64,000 bases of DNA from Cephalopachus bancanus (GCA_027257055.1 JAPVLO010000045.1:1831501-1895500), one strand, 5' to 3'; shown: positions 45,131 to 57,859, numbered from the stretch's first letter. The notes: generated by a model not told the origin, from the sequence alone. Numbers and translations: made by a program.

Positions 45131-47794
45131 CTGCAAGATGAATTGTGGATTAGCCTAGTTACCACTACTGCAATAAGGAATAGAAAACATGAGGCATTGA
45201 AAAACATAACATTTTATTGCTGGAAAAGGCTGAGAGATTATAGTCTAATTCAAGGATTCTTGAATCAGATATAGAATGAGTTTAGGGATTAGCGAGTTCA
45301 AGCATTTAGTTCCTAGATAAGAAAAGAGGTTCAGAGAGAACATGTGTGGTGAATCTGAGGCAAGTGATCAGAAAAACTTTATCCCAGGTCAGTAAGTGAT
45401 CAATGAAGCAATATCAAACAAATACAAAAATTTCCTAGAAAAATCTGCGGAAAAAAACTGAAACATGTTCTTTTGGTGTGTAAAAGTAATCTGAATTTGA
45501 GACCATGTTATAAATTGCATAGGTAACTACCACACAATACAATCATGATTTTACTTGTTGGTAAAGTGTGCTGCCCACTGATTTGTGCAGGTTTGATTTG
45601 CTGACAACATTATACTCTATTCATGTGCTCCTAACCATAGTAATTTACTGATTCTACAATGTGGTCATTGCTGAGAAATTAAAATTAAATGAAACATTAT
45701 CCATTCATTTATCTCTTAAGAACTGTAGAAATATTAAAAGAGGACTTTAAACCTTAAAATAAAATGAAGAGTATTAGAGAAGATTATTTAAATTAATTGA
45801 ATGAATCTCTGACATTAAACAAAATCTTAGAAAATACTTGATTAGAAGGCAAATTGTACAAAATAGAACATCCTGAATTTTGTTTTTCCTTGCCTAGAAA
45901 TTAAGTCTAGATAACGTTTTTTATTAATGAAGTTTCTTTAAATAATATCGTTCTTTTTACCATACTCTAATGAAGGTCATAGACAAATCTATTTTTAAAC
46001 TTCAGCCATTTCTTCATTATTTTGACAACCTGAATTGAATATTCAAGGGACGGAGTGCAAATGTTTTATAGACTTTCTTTGCAATTGGAATACAAGAGAA
46101 ATAAAAGTAGACATAAAAAGGGTCATTTGATTTTGAAAGTTTTACTGCTGCAGTTACAGATCGGCATACATAAGGATAAAAATACTGGGCCTTACATTAG
46201 TTCTGCCATATATTTCACTTTGGCTTTTTAAGAGAATAGGATGTGACGAGGAAGAAATATAAATTTTCAACCTGTTTTTTTCTTTGGAGAAAAATACACC
46301 TTACTTCTATGACCTATAAGAACATTGTTCTCAAGCAGGGCAGTAGCTCAATGCTGAGGAGTCACTCTGTGCAGTGTTTGGTCCTAACCTGGGATGGAAT
46401 AACCTGATGTTTTATTTACATTCTGTCCACATCTTCAAATGTTTCTCTACGACGTTTTCTATTTAATTTTTTCAGACTAATATAGAGATAGCCAAAGAAT
46501 TATTTAATTCATTTTTTTCATTTAACATATATATGGATGATTTTAAATATTATTTTCCTCTAGTTGCAATTCCAGTAATTAGTTATTGTTATTAGAAATT
46601 CACCTAAATGGTAAATACAGCAGGAAACTATGCAGGGTCCAAATGTGAATAATCATTTAATTCCAGATTATTTATTATCCTTGTATTTTAAAATCATTTC
46701 ACATAAAATGTTAAAATTCTACTTTACATATCTATTATTTAATGACCCTCACTGCTGTGTCCTAGGCTTCTGCTATTATGCAAGCAAACCACCCACCGAG
46801 TTTTCTCTGTGTAATTGAAGGCCCACAGCACACTCTTTCTGAGGCTATCATAACTGTCGAAAATATGAGTCTTTTCAGGGCAAAGGAAATGACAATACAG
46901 AGAATTAGCAGTTTTAACTTAAACTCTTATTTTAGTTAAGGCCTGTGCATAAGACAGTTTTAGAAGTGATGGTTTGTAAAGCTCATAATGGATAAAGGTT
47001 AAAAAAAGAAAAACATTATTGACAGAATAATGATTACTTTTTAAGTAAAATTACTAATAAAAAATAAATATCCAGCACAAACTCTAAAATTAAGATATAT
47101 ACATTCTTTATTTTCTTGCAATTTTAATATAAACTTCATTACTTGCCTCTGATTTTAAGAGCATTTAATTTTGATTTTATGACTTCATTATTGTGAGCTG
47201 CTTGGCATCAGTTTGATATTAGTTTTAAAAATTACAGAAGGGGTTTTTTAAGTTGAAAAGTATGTAATACTGGTTCTCATTTTGCAAAATCCCCAAATGC
47301 ACTCTTCATCCCGCTTGTTTGTGCTTTATTTCTTTCCCTCCTTTCGTGTTTGCTTTGGCTTGCAAACTTGTTCCTGCCAAACGAGTCGGTTAAAATGGGA
47401 ACATTAATTTTTATGCGTGGAAGCATGTCAGCTACACAGAGAGAGTAGGGGGTGGTGAGGAGGGAGGAGTCAAAACAACTGGGCTTATACATTGCGCCAG
47501 GTTGGCTGTCACAAGAAAAGGCTCTGACAAGCATATCATAATGCAATCTTTTTACCAGAAATGCTGTGGATGAAGGGTTTCAGTCACTTGTACAAAAATC
47601 CTATTTTAAGACTTGAAAACCCTCTTCTCGACATTGGATCATTTAAAATGCTTACCTAACCCACAGTCTACTTGGCCTTTGTTTAGAAGCCCCAAGATCA
47701 ACTTGTACTAGAGGGGCATTTAATAATAAATAAACAACAACAAAAATAAGAAGACAAAATTAAAACTGCAAGAGTACAGGGTAAAATTGTTGTG
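45131..47794. other. Repeat-poor unique stretch
   Basis: I see no clear transposon over about 2.6 kb; 45300-45400 hints at a reversed MIR (AAGAAAAGAGGTTCAGAGAG). An 89-codon minus-strand frame at 47277-47546 has no domain I know. Confidence 0.45.
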
Positions 47795-47940
47795 GCATTC
47801 ACATACAGGGCCTGGGACTGTACCTACTAGAGTGTAAGTTCCTCTATGGCAGGGCCTGGGTTTTTTCTTCTTCTTGGTGCTGCTCATGTAGCTCATTGCT
47901 AGCGTTTAATAGATGATCAATAATGTTTGCTAATAAATGA
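47795..47940 (+). mobile_element. L2 LINE 3' end
   Basis: TAGAGTGTAAGTTCCTCTAT, GGCAGGGCCTGGGTTTTTTC, TAGATGATCAATAATGTTTG and CTAATAAATGA follow the L2 terminus. Confidence 0.85.
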
Positions 47941-48076
47941 CTATCTGGATATAATAGGCAATCATGTGAAAGATGAATTAGTATTGCATTCTATTGTCTC
48001 AGGAGGTAGAACAAGTCTAATAATGGGATGCTACAGGAAGATAGATATTGAGCCAATATTAAAAAGAGAAAATAAA

Positions 48077-48355
48077 GGCCAGCTGTGTGGCTCAAGCCTG
48101 TAATCCCAGCACTTTGGGAAGTTGAGGCGAGAGGATTGTTTGAGCCCAAGGGTTTGAGACCAGCCTAGGCAACATAGAAAAATCTAGTTTCTACCAAAAA
48201 TAATAAAAATAAAATAAAATAATCAGCTAGTGTGGTGGCACTTACCGAGAGTCCCAGGTACTCAAGAGACTCAAGAGGGAGGATCACCTGAGCCTGGGCG
48301 GTCGAGGCTGCAGAGAATTGTGAACATGCCATGGCACTACGGCCTGGGAGACTCG
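48077..48355 (+). mobile_element. AluJ-like old Alu with a CA-repeat tail
   Basis: GGCCAGCTGTGTGGCTCAAG, TTGAGACCAGCCTAGGCAAC, linker with AATAAAATAAAATAATCAGC, right arm to GGCCTGGGAGACTCGA. The tail has become a CA microsatellite. Confidence 0.92.
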
Positions 48356-48410
<55 letters not shown>

Positions 48411-48446
48411 TTAAAATATCTATATCTATATATCTATATATATCTT
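48356..48446. repeat. (CA)n microsatellite followed by TATC/TA tract
   Basis: ACAC repeats run from 48356 to 48409 without a break, then after TTTAAAA a TATC/TATA run at 48416-48446. It grew from the tail of the adjacent Alu. Frames crossing it (poly Thr-His, poly Cys-Val) are artefacts. Confidence 0.97.
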
Positions 48447-48544
48447 TGAAGGTATAGAAAATAAACCTTAAAGAAACCCTCTGATGAAAGACGATACCTT
48501 TGAAATAATGTCTTTGCTGTCTTTTTTTAAAAATCAGAAGTTAT

Positions 48545-48870
48545 TGTATTTATCACCAAAAACCTAGATGATGCTGCAATAATAAACCACTCCCAAATTC
48601 AGGAGCTCCAAACAATGTCGTTCTTGCTCTAGAGCCATCATGGATTGATGAGGATGATTTGACCATTTGAGTCACCCTAGACCCAGGTCGAGGGATCAAC
48701 CATCATCTTGAATGCTGCTAGTCATTATGATTGAGGGAAAAGGAATATGCTATGGAGGTTTTTGAATGGACAATTAAATGCTGCAGTATGTGAGTGATGC
48801 ATATTTCCACTCACAACTCACCAGCCAGACCTAGACGTTTAACCCCAAACGTAATGAAACCAGGCAGTAC
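48545..48870 (-). mobile_element. Possible degenerate MaLR LTR
   Basis: GATGCTGCAATAATAAACCA, CTCCCAAATTCAGGAGCTCC resembles the reversed LTR end ('gctgcaacaaaccaccccaaaactcagtggct'). The rest is too diverged to be sure. Confidence 0.35.
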
Positions 48871-49424
48871 AATCCTGCAAAACACCAGAAGACCATCATA
48901 CCCAATCATTTAACAAGGATGTTCCAAAAAGGATTAAATAGTAGTATATTACAAGGAAGTCTGAACTACTAGAAAGTCAATCCATGATTCTGCAAATACA
49001 TTTGTTTTCCTCTGTCTGATTGTTTTCCCAATCCTTATGCAATACCTGCAAGTTTAATTTTTATATAGAAAATCTCACATACATTGAATTTGTACTATAG
49101 CTTATTCTAAGCCAGTAGGTTCAACATATACCTATGTCTAACTGCTTCTTATAATCATTAGTTCTAATTGAGTTATTTTTGTATTTGTCACTCTTTTCTG
49201 GGTGGTTTTGCTGTTTGGTTTTGCTTTATCAAATGCTAACTATATTCTACCATGATTCCATACCTTTCACTATGGAAATGTCCACCAACTCTTTCAAACA
49301 AATTTATTTTCCTTTTTAAATAAACATACCTTAAGGCAACTTTTCACCATAAGCTAACTTCTCATTGGCCGCAATCAGAAGTATTTCTTGGGCAACTGGA
49401 CAGCACCTTTAAGATACCTTTAAG
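48871..49424. other. Unique DNA
   Basis: No repeat or gene is recognised. Confidence 0.45.
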
Positions 49425-49698
49425 AGCTGGATTCGGTGGCTCAACCTGTAATCCCGCGCCTTTGGGAGGCTGAGGTGAGCGCATTGCCTGAGACCGCGGG
49501 TTCGAGACCCACCTTGGCAGCAAGACCTCGTCTCTACAATAAATCAAAAAATCAGCCGGGCGTGGTAGCACATGCCTGTAATTCCGGCTACTTGGAAGGC
49601 TGAGGCGGAAGGATCACCAGAGCCCAGAAGGTCGAGGCTGCTGTGGCCGGGAGCGGCCACTGCACTCCAGTCTGGGCGACAGAGAATCCAACTCAAAA
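49425..49698 (+). mobile_element. Young Alu (5-nt-deleted subfamily)
   Basis: AGCTGGATTCGGTGGCTCAA, intact CGCGGGTTCGAGACCC B box, TTGGCAGCAAGACCTCGTC (5-nt deletion), AAAAAATCAGCCGGGCG, CATGCCTGTAATTCCGGC and the TGGCCGGGAGCGGCCA hairpin. The 3' end is AACTCAAAATAAGTAAATAA rather than pure A. I do not see a clear target-site duplication. Confidence 0.95.
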
Positions 49699-51600
49699 TA
49701 AGTAAATAAAAAATAACTAAAATCAGGTGGAGTATCAAAACTCTTCTTGCTTGAATGTGGTTATATATTACAATGTTGTTGTTTTTAAGCATGGGGCATA
49801 GCAACACAGCAAAAAATTGCATTTTATATCAATCCTCACAAATAATGAATGTGGTCATAGTGGCAGTTAAATCATTCCTACTAAGCATATCTCAACATAT
49901 GGTGGCTCTCGCTGTGTTATTTTGTCTATAATGTTGTGGTTATCTTTGCTTGTGACACTGGAGTAATTACAGGGTTCTACCCTCCCATTTTTTCTCACTG
50001 GTCTTTAGTGAGAAAACTTAGCCATTTGTTGAGGCCACTCTGAATGAGAAGCAATTTTTTGCCTCTGCCTTGCTGAATGATAATGAGGTGATGAGTGCGT
50101 TCTTCTTGGAAAGACATGTGGACCTGTTCATGTTGCAAGTTTAATGTGTTTAACCAGCACTATCATGAGACTTTGAAGAAGGTAGGACAAGAAAATATTG
50201 ATGGGGTGACTAAAAATACACAAATGCCAGAGATGAACAGCAGAATTTGAACAATTCTCTTAAGTGCCTGTCATGTGAGAGAGGAATGTGACAGAAATAC
50301 TGTGCCATCTGAGCGAGGTATGTCACAACTGATAGGAAAGGACATCATGGTGTAAGGGGTCTGGTATAAACCAAGCAGTATTCAGGAATTTTAGAATGGC
50401 AAAGAATGGGTAAGTTTGAAGCCAGTCTCTCTTTGTGTGTTTGGCCCAATCAGACAGAGGAAATAGAATTCTTATTTGAAGTTTCTTTCTGATGCAAGTG
50501 AGACTCAGAAGAAACAAATGTGAAGCCTTTATTGGTCCTACAGGTTAACCAATGAATTCTGACTCTTGGTGTGTGACTTCATTTTGCCAAATCAGGGAGT
50601 TTGGTAATTAATAATATAGTATGATAAATGTCAGGCCACTTGTCATTGAGGAGAAATCAGGAGGTGGCAAAACAGATCATAAGTAATAAAATCAGAATAT
50701 GGGCACCAGATAGAAAGACCTAGCTGTGTAGCTTCACATGCTTTAGAGCCATACACAAATAACTCGGAAGGCTGAACTTTTGCTCCATTTTATTTTTTAA
50801 ATGTCACACACATCCATTAAAACTTACCACAAAGATTGTGTAAATTATATAGTGTAAGCATATCCATGTGCACTTAGCTCACAATATAAAATGTGAGGAT
50901 TTTTATAACTAAAAAGCATCCTGCTTACTTTATCATATTTTATTTGTTGGTTTTTCCTATACCCTGTTTTTTAGTTCCCCCACAGAATCCCCAAAGGGCC
51001 TAAATCATATTTGAGACTACTTGGGGTTTGTGTACTTAATGAATATTTTGATAATGTGTGCTTAGTGAATGTTTTGATAGGATTAACACAATAGGCTATG
51101 TTTAGTACCTTCCAGAAAGCAGACTTTGAATCTGACCCACAGTACTACTGGTGAAGGTTTCTCTTAGAATGCAAATCCCTCTCAGCACAGAAGTTATTGA
51201 CCCACGAGATGTATAATGGTTCCTTGGCTTATTATATCCAGTCCACTGCCATGCATACATGCTTTTGGAGAGTTCAGTGAAGAACATTGGTGCAAACCCA
51301 CTCCAAAGCTAAACGCAATCATTAGGTCACAATTCTTGTTTCTCTATCTCCCCAGCACCCTTTAGAGCATCCTACTGTAATCATACATATAATTGAATTC
51401 AGGTCACAATTCAAGCCAACTGCTCCGGAATATCAACTTGCAAGTGTCACTCAACAAGAGAATATGTCTTTATTCTGCTCAGAGGATACAGAGATGCTGA
51501 GGTTTAGCCCATGTGACATATTGTGCTCCTGAATACCAATGGTGTCTGGTAGTAAAAGAACTTCTTTACAGGAAAGAAGCCCGACCTGCCAGAGGCAAGA
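49699..51600. other. Unique DNA
   Basis: No repeat family or gene is recognised over about 1.9 kb. Confidence 0.45.
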
Positions 51601-51618
51601 TTCCTTAAAATAAAACCA

Positions 51619-51652
51619 ACACATCAACATACCTGTAAATATGTTGATGTGT
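51619..51652. repeat. Perfect 13-bp inverted repeat with 8-nt loop
   Basis: ACACATCAACATA at 51619-51631 is the exact reverse complement of TATGTTGATGTGT at 51640-51652, with loop CCTGTAAA. No terminator or RNA-gene context is visible, and its role is unknown. Confidence 0.9.
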
Positions 51653-51808
51653 AGTTAATTCTAGCTATTGGCACACAGGTAAGAACTAAGGCTTCCATAA
51701 GGTTAGCATCATATTCACATGTAGGGCTTTGCCTCTAAATCATAGGTATTTGTTGTTTATGCTAATTGGTGAACTAGTCTATTATGTAGTCTCTTAAGTG
51801 TTATGTGA

Positions 51809-51864
51809 TTAATACACATAAGCAGAGATCCAATTATGTTAGGAACTCCTAACATGTGTATTAA
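51809..51864. repeat. Compound stem-loop inverted repeat
   Basis: Inner arms ATGTTAGG (51836-51843) and CCTAACAT (51848-51855) flank the loop AACT. Outer arms TTAATACAC (51809-51817) and GTGTATTAA (51856-51864) pair around them, with an 18-nt one-sided bulge at 51818-51835. In all 17 base pairs form. It may be the relic of a palindromic MITE, but I cannot name a family. Confidence 0.85.
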
Positions 51865-53285
51865 CTGCATACAAAAGACAGAGAAAAATATCTGCCTGAA
51901 GATTACTGTGCTGTATTACATTACACACCAAAAGAAGGCATTTGCTTTAGTCATCTCCTGCTCCCATTCATAAATATAAAAGCCTTGAATTGTGCAGGCT
52001 ACAGGGTATCATACTAAAGTGTTGTTAGTGTTGAGCAAAGGTCGTACACACAATAATTCAAAGCAACTGCTACAGTAGTAAGTAGACATTTAAACAACAG
52101 CAGACAAGATGAGCAGAACCTTTTGAGATGCATACTCCCAAAAAAAGGCTAACCTTTGTAAACTTAGAATACAAATCCTTTAAATGAATCTTATATGAAT
52201 CTGAGAGACGAAGAAAAGCACCATTCGAGGAAAAGACTGATTAATTGAATTGCTTTTCATTGTGCATGCCGACACGATGAAAATATATTTATCAATACAC
52301 TTTTTAGTCACACAAAATGGACACAGTCTAATCCAAAAAGGAGAATTGAGGATGCACAAAGGCACTGTTGAATGTCTTCTGACGATGGTTCGGTGAGTGA
52401 AATGTAAAGCCAGGATTTACAAATATTACACAAGTGAACACTGTTACTGCACTCAGGCTGAAAAATCCTGTTCAAATCCAATAAGTGGTTTAAGATGTGC
52501 AAATAGAGGCTTCTGCAGGGAGTCAGGCATTAGAAGCCACCTGGAGCATGTGGTAGAGATTGTATCCATCAATACAGCAGCTGGGCTGAAATTATAAAGA
52601 GAGCTGCTTTTCATCACGCTTGTTTTAATGCATACATTTCTCCTGTCACTGGCACCCCAGGAAAACTACTAAGCACAAAAATGAATGGTGCCCATTACCT
52701 GATATTCATACTTGTGACAACAGAGGAAAGAATCACAACACAACAGTAAGCAAAAAAATTGATATCCAAATTATTTTTAAGTTGCTGCAGTAGGAGAAAA
52801 TCTTGAGAACCAACTGACAATATTTTAATGAGAGGTGGAGATAGACGCAGTCATTCCATATTTGATCACAAATTTCCTTCTCTTAATATGACATGGACAG
52901 TCTCCACTATTATTTTTGAAGCAGGGTCACATTTTTTTCAGGGGCATATCATAAAATAGATTTCATACTGAAAGAGAGAAGAGCTGTCCTCTTTAACATA
53001 AAACTTAATGTAAAATTCTGGCTAGGGAAAATATCAGGAATCTATGTTTAGATCAACCTATTCTGATATTAAGGACAGAGATCATATCCCCTGCTGATGA
53101 TTCTATAACTGTTGAACTGATGGACTGGTGTTCAGACCTTTCTAGAGTTTTATGTGACTCATAACTGAATAACAAATGCCAGCTATTGCCTAATTGTACT
53201 TTCATGATGATAGTACAATCTATATAACATACTATTAAACTGATGCCTTTGGGACAACATGGCAGCTGTCTCAATAATAGCTAAT
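51865..53285. other. Repeat-free stretch with candidate conserved non-coding block (52020-52700)
   Basis: No transposon is recognised. 52180-52620 is rich in homeodomain-type cores (GATTAATTGAATTG at 52238, TTTATCAATAC at 52288) and has balanced composition. That resembles developmental enhancers but is only an impression from one sequence. Confidence 0.35.
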
Positions 53286-53289
53286 TATT

Positions 53290-53548
53290 AAAAAGACAAA
53301 ACAAATCTAGGGTAACAAAAAGGATATCTGTGGTTGCCTCAGGTCTGGGGAGGGAAGATATTGACTGGAAAGGGGTATGAGGAAAATTTGGGGAGTAATG
53401 CAAATATTTTCCATCTTCATTGTGGAGAATTGGCACAAGGCTACACAGGTATATGCTTTTATCAAAGCTCACCACGCTGTGCCATTCAAATGGGTGTATT
53501 TCATTGAATATAAGTTATACCTCAATGAAGTCCATTTTATAAAAAGCC
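53290..53548 (+). mobile_element. L1M LINE 3' end
   Basis: GGATATCTGTGGTTGCCTCA, GGTCTGGGGAGGG, ATGAGGAAAATTTGGGGAGT, AATGCAAATATTTTCCATCT, TTATCAAAGCTCACCACGCT, AATGGGTGTATTTCATTGAA and TAAGTTATACCTCAATGAAG follow the old L1 3' UTR to its end. Confidence 0.9.
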
Positions 53549-53869
53549 TTGGTATCAGAAATACTATTTCAGCATGTTGCAGTTTGAGCGTAGAAATCAT
53601 ATTTTACATAACCAAACTCAATGTTCTCGTTCCTTCTTAATTTGTAGAAAATTTAAAATTTGTATTAGTTTGTTAATATTATTAGCTTTTACTCAACAGT
53701 GAATTTACTTTTCTGAAAAAAACTTTCTAACACTGGATGAGTCTAGGTGAGTTAAACAAGAACACAGGTCCCGACTTGACACTTGAAATGCCAGGTTAAG
53801 ATTATATGATTGTTTTTCTCCAGCAAAACATAATGTGTGGTTTTTAAAGGGAACTGGTGCAGCAGTTCA
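53549..53869. other. Unique DNA
   Basis: Nothing is recognised here. Confidence 0.45.
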
Positions 53870-54030
53870 GGATATGTTAGGAGTGGTGGAAAAAACACTG
53901 AACTGGAATGGTCAAGAGGTCTAAAATCTTTCTATAGCACTTCCATTAAACTCCATGTACAACTCAGTGTCACTTAGCCTTCCCAAGCCTCAGTTTCATC
54001 ATCTGTACTTCAGATGGTTGTGTTCAAATC
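53870..54030 (+). mobile_element. MIR SINE
   Basis: GGAGTGGTGGAAAAAACACT, GTACAACTCAGTGTCACTTA, GCCTTCCCAAGCCTCAGTTT and CATCATCTGTACTTCAGATG follow MIR to about its middle. Confidence 0.75.
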
Positions 54031-54059
54031 GTAATATTCAAGTTTATTTGTTTTTAGTG

Positions 54060-54600
54060 GCAGAATTCTTATTTCAAACCAGTCTTCTCACATTTTTTAA
54101 TTTTAATTAGTATTTTGAATATATATTTTTAGACAGTTATGGTAATAGTGCATATAAATTTTTCCTTTTCTCATAATATCATTTTATTAGCACTTTCTAT
54201 AAGTTATTTTAAAACTCTCTGATATTCCACTAAATGAATTTATTATCCTACTGTTGTTGAAAAACTATTTATATATTTTGCTTTTAGCTTAAGTAACACC
54301 ATATTGAAAACTTTATGCATAAATTTGTTTTTACCTATCTTAGATGGATCAAATTCATTGCTTACCAAATTGCTTTCCAAATGTCTAAACTCATTCATTT
54401 CCACCATCAATACAGAAGAAAGTCTAAACAGTAATCTTTAGGTCACTAAGCAGTGCGCAGCTATGCTACATATTTTGCTCATTCCTAACCTTCAATTATT
54501 TTTAAAACTTACATTTTTGAAAATGATTCTCATTTTGAAAACCTCTGAGATGGTTCAGACTTCCCATATAGGGATCAAATACTAACATTAAAAAGGCAAA
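54060..54600 (-). mobile_element. Old L1M fragment, antisense
   Basis: CTCTGATATTCCACTAAATG, AATTTATTATCCTACTGTTG, TGCTTTTAGCTTAAGTAACA, CCATATTGAAAACTTTATGC, ACCAAATTGCTTTCCAAATG and CATTTCCACCATCAATACAG follow an antisense late-ORF2 pattern. Diverged. Confidence 0.65.
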
Positions 54601-54644
54601 AATATTTTGGGATACACCCTCAAGCAAAACCAAATACCTTGGAC

Positions 54645-55050
54645 AATTTTCCATTCATTCATTTATTCACCTCTTAAGCATTTATTGAGAAACTAGTATG
54701 TGCCAGATATTCGCATGAGGTCTTGCAGATACAGTTAAGTATGGCATGGTCCACTGTCATTAAAAAATTCATAATCTAGTGATAGGATCAGAAAGGTACA
54801 TGTTATTAGGAACAAGTAGTAGTTAAAAAAAAAAGAAGAACAAGTTGTCTTGGTAGCTCAGAGGAGAATCCAAGGAACTTAGAGGAGGATTCAAGGTACT
54901 AGGCATAGCCTTCATATAGAAAAAAAAACAGCTGGTTTGTGTTTCTAATATTTTGCCAGATGAATCCTGGAGAGAAGGTTTGGGTATGATGGGCACAAGA
55001 TTTAGCTAGAGGGTTTAGCATTCGGAAAGGTGAGGAGTTATAGAAGTCCA
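54645..55050 (-). mobile_element. L2 LINE 3' region
   Basis: CCATTCATTCATTTATTCAC, TTATTGAGAAACTAGTATGT, GCCAGATATTCGCATGAGG, CAGATACAGTTAAGTATGGC and ATTCATAATCTAGTGATAGG are the reversed L2 3' end. The part after about 54830 is weaker. An 81-codon frame here is a shadow. Confidence 0.8.
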
Positions 55051-57500
55051 TAGTGTGGTTGAAGATGGGTGCCAACTTCATGTGGCTCGCATGTGTGGCT
55101 GCCCTGTCCTTGTAATGGATCAGAGAGAATAAGTCAAGCCTCACACTGGAAAGGTTTACTAGAAATTATTAAACATACAACCTTACTTTTTCTTTATGGT
55201 TCATTTTCTAGGATTTTCCTTTAAGAATTTGAAATGAAGTACTCACTTTCTACTTCTCATCTTCTTTCACATCAAAAAGATGAAAAAAGAACTTACTCAT
55301 GTACTGTTTTCACTCTTTTCTGTACTTTAAAGTTCTTTAAGATACTTTCATGAAGTAGACAATAGTTTATGCTCTATTTAATCTAGCCTACAGGTCATTT
55401 TGATAATTTCTTTAATAATTTTTTTCTGAAGATTCAAAGTTCAATATTTTTAAAGTGTTAAATATTTAGTTAGAAATGGTCTATCAGAAAAGTCTTGGTT
55501 TGTGTCTTATGGTTCTAATTTGACTTTAAATCGTATGATTGGATATTTAACTTCTATTAGTCACAGATCCTGAAGTGCTTATTGACTTGTCCTGTCAATG
55601 GTGAGTTAGCATTGACACAAGCAGAGCCCAAGAGAAAGAGAGATGAGAACTCACATCTGAGACTTGACTTGGTATTACATAAATTTTTAAAATCTGTCTT
55701 CTTGAAATGTAGCCACTTCATAGTGAAAATCTATCACAATATGATTATCCTTTAAGGTTCATTTTATTCTTCTAAAATCAGTGATCAAAAAAAAAAAAAA
55801 TTCCACTTGCCCACAATATAAAAATCAAAGAATCTCAAATCATAGATTTTCTTAACTCTTTGACTACTTCTTTAAGTTTAGTTGTGAATTAGTTTAACAA
55901 TGATACAGCAAGTGCATTTCAGTTACATAGAAGTAAGCACTAAACACAAGACCCTAGCTACTCATTCCTTTGATTTAACAACTGAAGGATCCGAGCATGG
56001 GTTTAGTAAAGTGAACATTTAATCTTTGAGTCATATCCCATTGTAATACGAAAGAGAGTAATCCCAATTATTTCTTTGGGTGAAATACTAGACAAAACTT
56101 GAGAAGACTTGTTTACTGCAAATAAAATCACCAGATTTAAAGGAGGAAACATATTGTACCCATCATGTATGTTGACTATTCACTTCAAAATTCTATCACC
56201 TCAAAAGAGGAAAATTGAAGAGAAATATAGTCTTTCATGTTTTTCTCTTGCCTTGACTTGTTCCACGTGAATTTCTTATTCTGCATTATTTTTAGCTGAC
56301 AGTTAATAATGCAGATTCCTTAGCTAGGAAAATTCAAATTGAATCTAAAAAGGACAGGTTTTAAAATAAACAAGTTATCCAAACATGGGCTTGGAAAAAG
56401 GAGTGGCTTCTCTATGAGACAGTTTCTGGATTCTTTGATCCAAAATTTAATTCCTTTTTAAATAAATACATTCAATTTCTGTAGTAGAAATTTGCCATTA
56501 AGTTTTTTAAATCAGTTACAGTTTAAGCCATTGATTCATGAATCAAAGTAGTAAGCCAGAGTTACCAACGTATGACAGCAAGTGCTGGAATCTCAGAGGA
56601 AATGGAACCATGGCTTGTTTATCTTGGAGAGCATTCTTGTCATAATTTTTACTGTGCACATATATTTTGTGGGCAATTTTGTCTGTTTTTCCTATTCTTG
56701 AGTATAATAAACCAAAAAAAGAAAAAAGAAAAAAAAAAAAGATACTTCTCCATAGTGCTGGTAAAGTTATTAAAGGATTAAAATCCCCTCCATCTAAAGT
56801 GCAGACACCCTTTCCTATGTTTCAGGAGACTTAGGGAATATATGACGTGTTCTGTGTGCAGGAAGGAAGAAAAACATTCACCATAATTTCACACCACCAC
56901 CCACAGTGTGCCCCAAACCAGCAAGCACTTTTCCAGTTAACTAAGAAGCTAACTGACTTCACTCACTCAAGTAAGATGCTGCTGAGTGTAACAGTGCCAG
57001 AACTGAGAAACTGGTCATCACATTGGTGCTTGACACAGAGCTAGAGAGATCCAGCTCCAAAATGGAGGTCTTCAGGGGTAGAGTCAGGATGCACAGAGCA
57101 AAAAATGCCTCAACCCACTATTCCAATAAAAAAAAGAAAGAAAGATGAAAGAAAACCCACTACATCTGAAACTGCTAAAAGCTATCCCTGGATGATATCA
57201 TGATAAATCTGAGAGCCTGGATTCTATGATAGTTAAAACCAGAAGGACCATTCATAGAATAGTTTGGAAAGGGTGGGAAGAGACTGTAGAAAGTTATTTG
57301 AATTGCTTTCTTTCATGAAGTTCTGGGTTCCTTCCCACACTTGAGTGGGAGAATGCCCAAATGAAGATGGAAATGACTATTTTCTCCTTTGAAAAATAAG
57401 AGTGTGAAACAGATCTCAGCGTGGGAAAGGACTGAGGGAATGTATAAAAACTATGAGTTAACAACACATACTGGCTTAATTGTCTGAGGACCAAAATTCA
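55051..57500. other. Unique DNA with an A-rich tract at 56712-56741
   Basis: No repeat family or gene is recognised over about 2.4 kb. The A-rich run (AAAAAAAGAAAAAAGAAAAAA...) follows GAGTATAATAAACC and could be the tail of an unrecognised retroposed sequence. Confidence 0.45.
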
Positions 57501-57504
57501 AACT

Positions 57505-57645
57505 CTATCTGGGCATTAGGTTGGTTGCTGAATCTTTCAGAGTCTGTAAAATGAGATACTCATAACAATGTCTTCACAAGATCATTAGAGGTCTAAGAGA
57601 GATAGATGTGGGTGAATATACTTTATGGAGTGTTATTTGAAATTT
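57505..57645 (+). mobile_element. MIR SINE, 3' part
   Basis: GCTGAATCTTTCAGAGTCTG, TAAAATGAGATACTCATAAC, AATGTCTTCACAAGATCATT and GAATATACTTTATGGAGTG match the second half of MIR. Confidence 0.6.
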
Positions 57646-57859
57646 GTTGTCAAATATAATCCTCAAATCATAACATGTGTGCAAATTGCTCATATACATA
57701 CTGGCCTCAAGTCTGTCATTTAATGTTTAGGGAAATTCATCAAACTATTTACACACATTTACTGAGTTCTCCTTCATCTTTCTCATACATAATTTTGTTT
57801 ATGTCAAATTAGACACTAGCTGTTAATTCTCTTATACTTTTGAGAAGACTTCCCAAAAG

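Noticed and set aside
48165..48457. Frames with Cys-Val and Thr-His repeats
   Set aside because: They are translations of the CA microsatellite.
56712..56741. A-rich run as the tail of a processed pseudogene
   Set aside because: The upstream sequence matches no gene I know and no flanking duplication was found.
57515..57535. Start resembling a mariner MADE1 element (TTAGGTTGGT)
   Set aside because: Only about ten bases match; the rest follows MIR and there is no palindromic partner.
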